Under the pieces are notes generated by a model. It was not told the DNA's origin, did not search any database, and was given only the letters and a program-made list of their open reading frames with translations. Source: Diploscapter coronatus (Eukaryota; Nematoda; Chromadorea; Rhabditida; Rhabditidae). From it: DNA of 64,000 bases. Below are positions 58,601 to 64,000 of this stretch, in pieces. How positions within the stretch are numbered: the stretch's first letter is position 1; every line of letters starts with the position of its first letter. The position numbers and the translations under genes are program-made. The stretch is taken from the NCBI GenBank assembly GCA_964036155.1, contig OZ038422.1, positions 22,033,201 through 22,097,200 of the forward strand. Reading direction: 5' to 3'.

Positions 58601-59347
58601 CAAAGCTGATTTCTTCAAACCCAAGGCATTCGCTTCTTTCGACATGTGAGTTTTCCGCTATTATACTTTTCTCCTGAAAAGAATAGAAACCGCATTTATA
58701 TTTTATTACTGAATTGCATTTTTAATTTCATTTTATCAACTTCCTGTCATGCACTGCATTTTCAGGAAGTTCTCTACTCGTGAGAATCAGCCTCCTGCAC
58801 AACAAGCAGCGAGTGAAGGTGCCCAGCAAAAATTATCCTCTCTGTCTGCCGTCGCTGTAAGTTTCTTCAATGTGCTCATTCAATATTCAGTCTTGATTGC
58901 AGTCGTCAGCAGGGAGCAATTTCTTCTCTCGCTTTGCCTACGCCAAAGTCTCCTCCACTTTCGGCAATATTCCGGGCCCTTCCTTCTCTGCAGCAGCAGC
59001 AGCAGCAACTTCGTCTTCCAGCGGCAAACCCGATGTGCTCTGCGTCACTCAAGCTGCAATGCCTCCAAAGAAGAAACTGAAACTGACTGTGAGTTTCTCA
59101 ATCATTGAGTCCCAGTTTCCCAACTCCTATGTAGCGCTTTCTGGCTTCACCGCTGTCATCCCCGTCTTTGAAAAATCCCTATTTGGAAAGTCGCTTCGGA
59201 ATCTGATTTCCGATTTATGCACTTTTCTCAGTTTTTTTTCTTTTTCAGGCAAACAGACCGATGCCGAAGGAGGCCCCAGAAGTTCCTGTTGTGACTCTCG
59301 AGGACAGTGACGACGACTGTGGATGGCCAATTAAAAAGAAGAAATGA
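52675..59347 (+). CDS. RTEL1: RTEL1 Fe-S DNA helicase (25 exons, 938 aa)
   Basis: A superfamily 2 XPD-like 5'-3' helicase that dismantles D-loops and T-loops and limits crossovers. Exons: 52675-52770, 52943-53024, 53107-53245, 53814-53895, 54109-54169, 54215-54305, 54757-54907, 55051-55176, 55452-55536, 55586-55704, 55756-55870, 55992-56121, 56198-56333, 56636-56766, 57148-57258, 57305-57422, 57522-57590, 57635-57721, 57877-58008, 58052-58096, 58268-58329, 58373-58645, 58766-58856, 58903-59088, 59249-59347. Walker A ESPTGTGKT lies near residue 38. Four Fe-S cysteines are at about 119, 137, 146 and 186 (DNLC, AFC, KHAC, HRQC). DEAH is near 229. Motif V/VI blocks are MSEGIDFAD and QSIGRVLRHANDFGVV. 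LDIEELTTIASKHRQCSYYL is RTEL1-type rather than FANCJ or DDX11. The C-terminus ends in an acidic/basic KKKK tail; I see no harmonin-like or RING domain. Confidence 0.93.
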
Positions 59348-59648
59348 ATGTTTTTTCGTGTTTTCTTTTATATTTTTCTCCCTAACTTTGCATTTAATCA
59401 AGAATTCAAGTCGTTTCGACAAAATTCCTTCATTTACTTTCATCTCTCACGTTTTATGATTTGTGCACCATCTTCGGTCTGCTACCTCTAGCCACTCGTT
59501 CAATTTTTATCTACCAGCTTTCTTCAATTCCTTCATCCAAACGGTGTCTTTCGTTGTTTTTCACTTCTTTCAGGACTGTGATCTTCAATTTTCAAATTGG
59601 GTTCATTCTTTGTCTTCGATTATCTCTAAATTCGTGCAAATACGTCAA

Positions 59649-59654
59649 AAATAA
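59649..59654 (+). terminator. RTEL1 poly(A) signal AATAAA
   Basis: The first canonical hexamer after the RTEL1 stop, 302 nt downstream. Confidence 0.5.
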
Positions 59655-60040
59655 AGGTATTTTGAAATTTCAATTATGAAGCATGACTTGATGGCATAGT
59701 GCCATAAATGAGACTAATTGATTTTTGGCGTTCTATGATGCAAAAGCTTGCGGAATAAAGGAAATCTACTCAGCTCAAAAGTTGCCCTCGGGTACGCTGC
59801 GAATTTCGAGAAATTTAACCGTGGGTAAATTCCCCGATATTACCCGGTAAGTTTTTAACGGGGATTGAAGGCAACTCGTATTTTATACTGTGCTAGTGCC
59901 AAATTGCGTTTGACCTTGCAGCGCGGGAAAACGATCATTTCCCGCGTTTGAAATGTTATTGTCGACCCCTTATACCTCGAGGTGTTGCTTGCGATTTTTT
60001 TCGTCTAAAATATATTTTATTCATTATTTTTTTGTTTCAG
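59655..60040 (+). promoter_or_regulatory. MCM5 upstream region
   Basis: A 386-nt interval between the RTEL1 poly(A) signal and the acceptor TTTTTTTGTTTCAG ending at 60040, 38 nt before the MCM5 ATG. It contains a short palindromic GGGTAA/TTACCC region (59800-59850) and a pair of E2F-type sites. It is large enough to act as a promoter. Confidence 0.5.
59921..59945. promoter_or_regulatory. Inverted pair of E2F-type sites
   Basis: GCGCGGGAAA at 59921-59930 and ATTTCCCGCG at 59936-59945 are back-to-back matches to the E2F/DP consensus TTTSSCGC, separated by 5 nt. They lie about 135-160 nt upstream of the MCM5 ATG. MCM5 is a known E2F target in animals. Confidence 0.6.
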
Positions 60041-60078
60041 AAGCGCGAGGTGTTCAGGAACACTGACTCGATCAGAAA

Positions 60079-64000
<3,922 letters not shown>

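Noticed and set aside
52675..59347. Assignment of the helicase to DDX11/CHL1 or FANCJ
   Set aside because: The block around the fourth Fe-S cysteine (SKHRQCSYYLSR), the LDIEEL segment and the PYNYL motif match RTEL1 more closely.

Overview
This window is animal nuclear DNA. It has many GT-AG introns with strong TTTCAG or TTTGCAG acceptors, AATAAA poly(A) signals, a metazoan gene set (vigilin, gliotactin, Gemin7, RTEL1, MCM5), an RTE-clade LINE and several short inverted-repeat transposons. Introns fall into a tight class of about 44-48 nt and a longer class. Gliotactin, F-box and kelch families and operon-like gene spacing suggest an ecdysozoan, possibly a nematode-like lineage, but I cannot place the species. 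Exon models were built by hand. Except for the 5'-incomplete F-box genes and the window-truncated MCM5, the phases close and the summed lengths divide by three.

Layout. 1-2.4 kb: non-coding 5' flank. 2.4-11.9 kb: vigilin, 24 exons, 1243 residues, with two hAT-like MITEs in its introns. 12.6-17.5 kb: a gliotactin-like, catalytically dead cholinesterase-family membrane protein. 18.2-19.5 kb: a 231-residue protein I do not recognise. 20-37.4 kb: a lineage-specific repeat-rich cluster. It holds two membrane-anchored kelch genes inside a 2.4-2.5 kb duplicated block, one F-box-kelch gene, two F-box genes on the minus strand inside a 3.5-3.7 kb duplicated block, two kelch pseudogene fragments, a PIF/Harbinger-like MITE and long inverted repeats. 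38.0-42.8 kb: RPL23A, whose third intron carries a full-length RTE retrotransposon with an 18-bp target-site duplication and one intact long ORF. 43.0-48.6 kb: RFC1 without a BRCT domain. 49.1-52.6 kb: a Gemin7-like ORF followed at once by a METTL25-like methyltransferase. 52.7-59.3 kb: RTEL1 helicase. 60.1 kb to the right edge: MCM5, truncated by the window.

Working together. The right-hand 26 kb is a same-strand series (RPL23A, RFC1, GEMIN7, METTL25, RTEL1, MCM5), most of it linked to DNA replication and genome maintenance. At four junctions a poly(A) signal lies about 75-130 nt upstream of a splice-acceptor sequence placed just before the next ATG, the arrangement of spliced-leader operons. 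MCM5 also has a pair of inverted E2F-type sites, as expected for an S-phase gene. In the central cluster the same kelch propeller is joined, through a conserved exon junction, either to an F-box (ubiquitin-ligase adaptor) or to a transmembrane anchor. This is the most unusual arrangement in the window.
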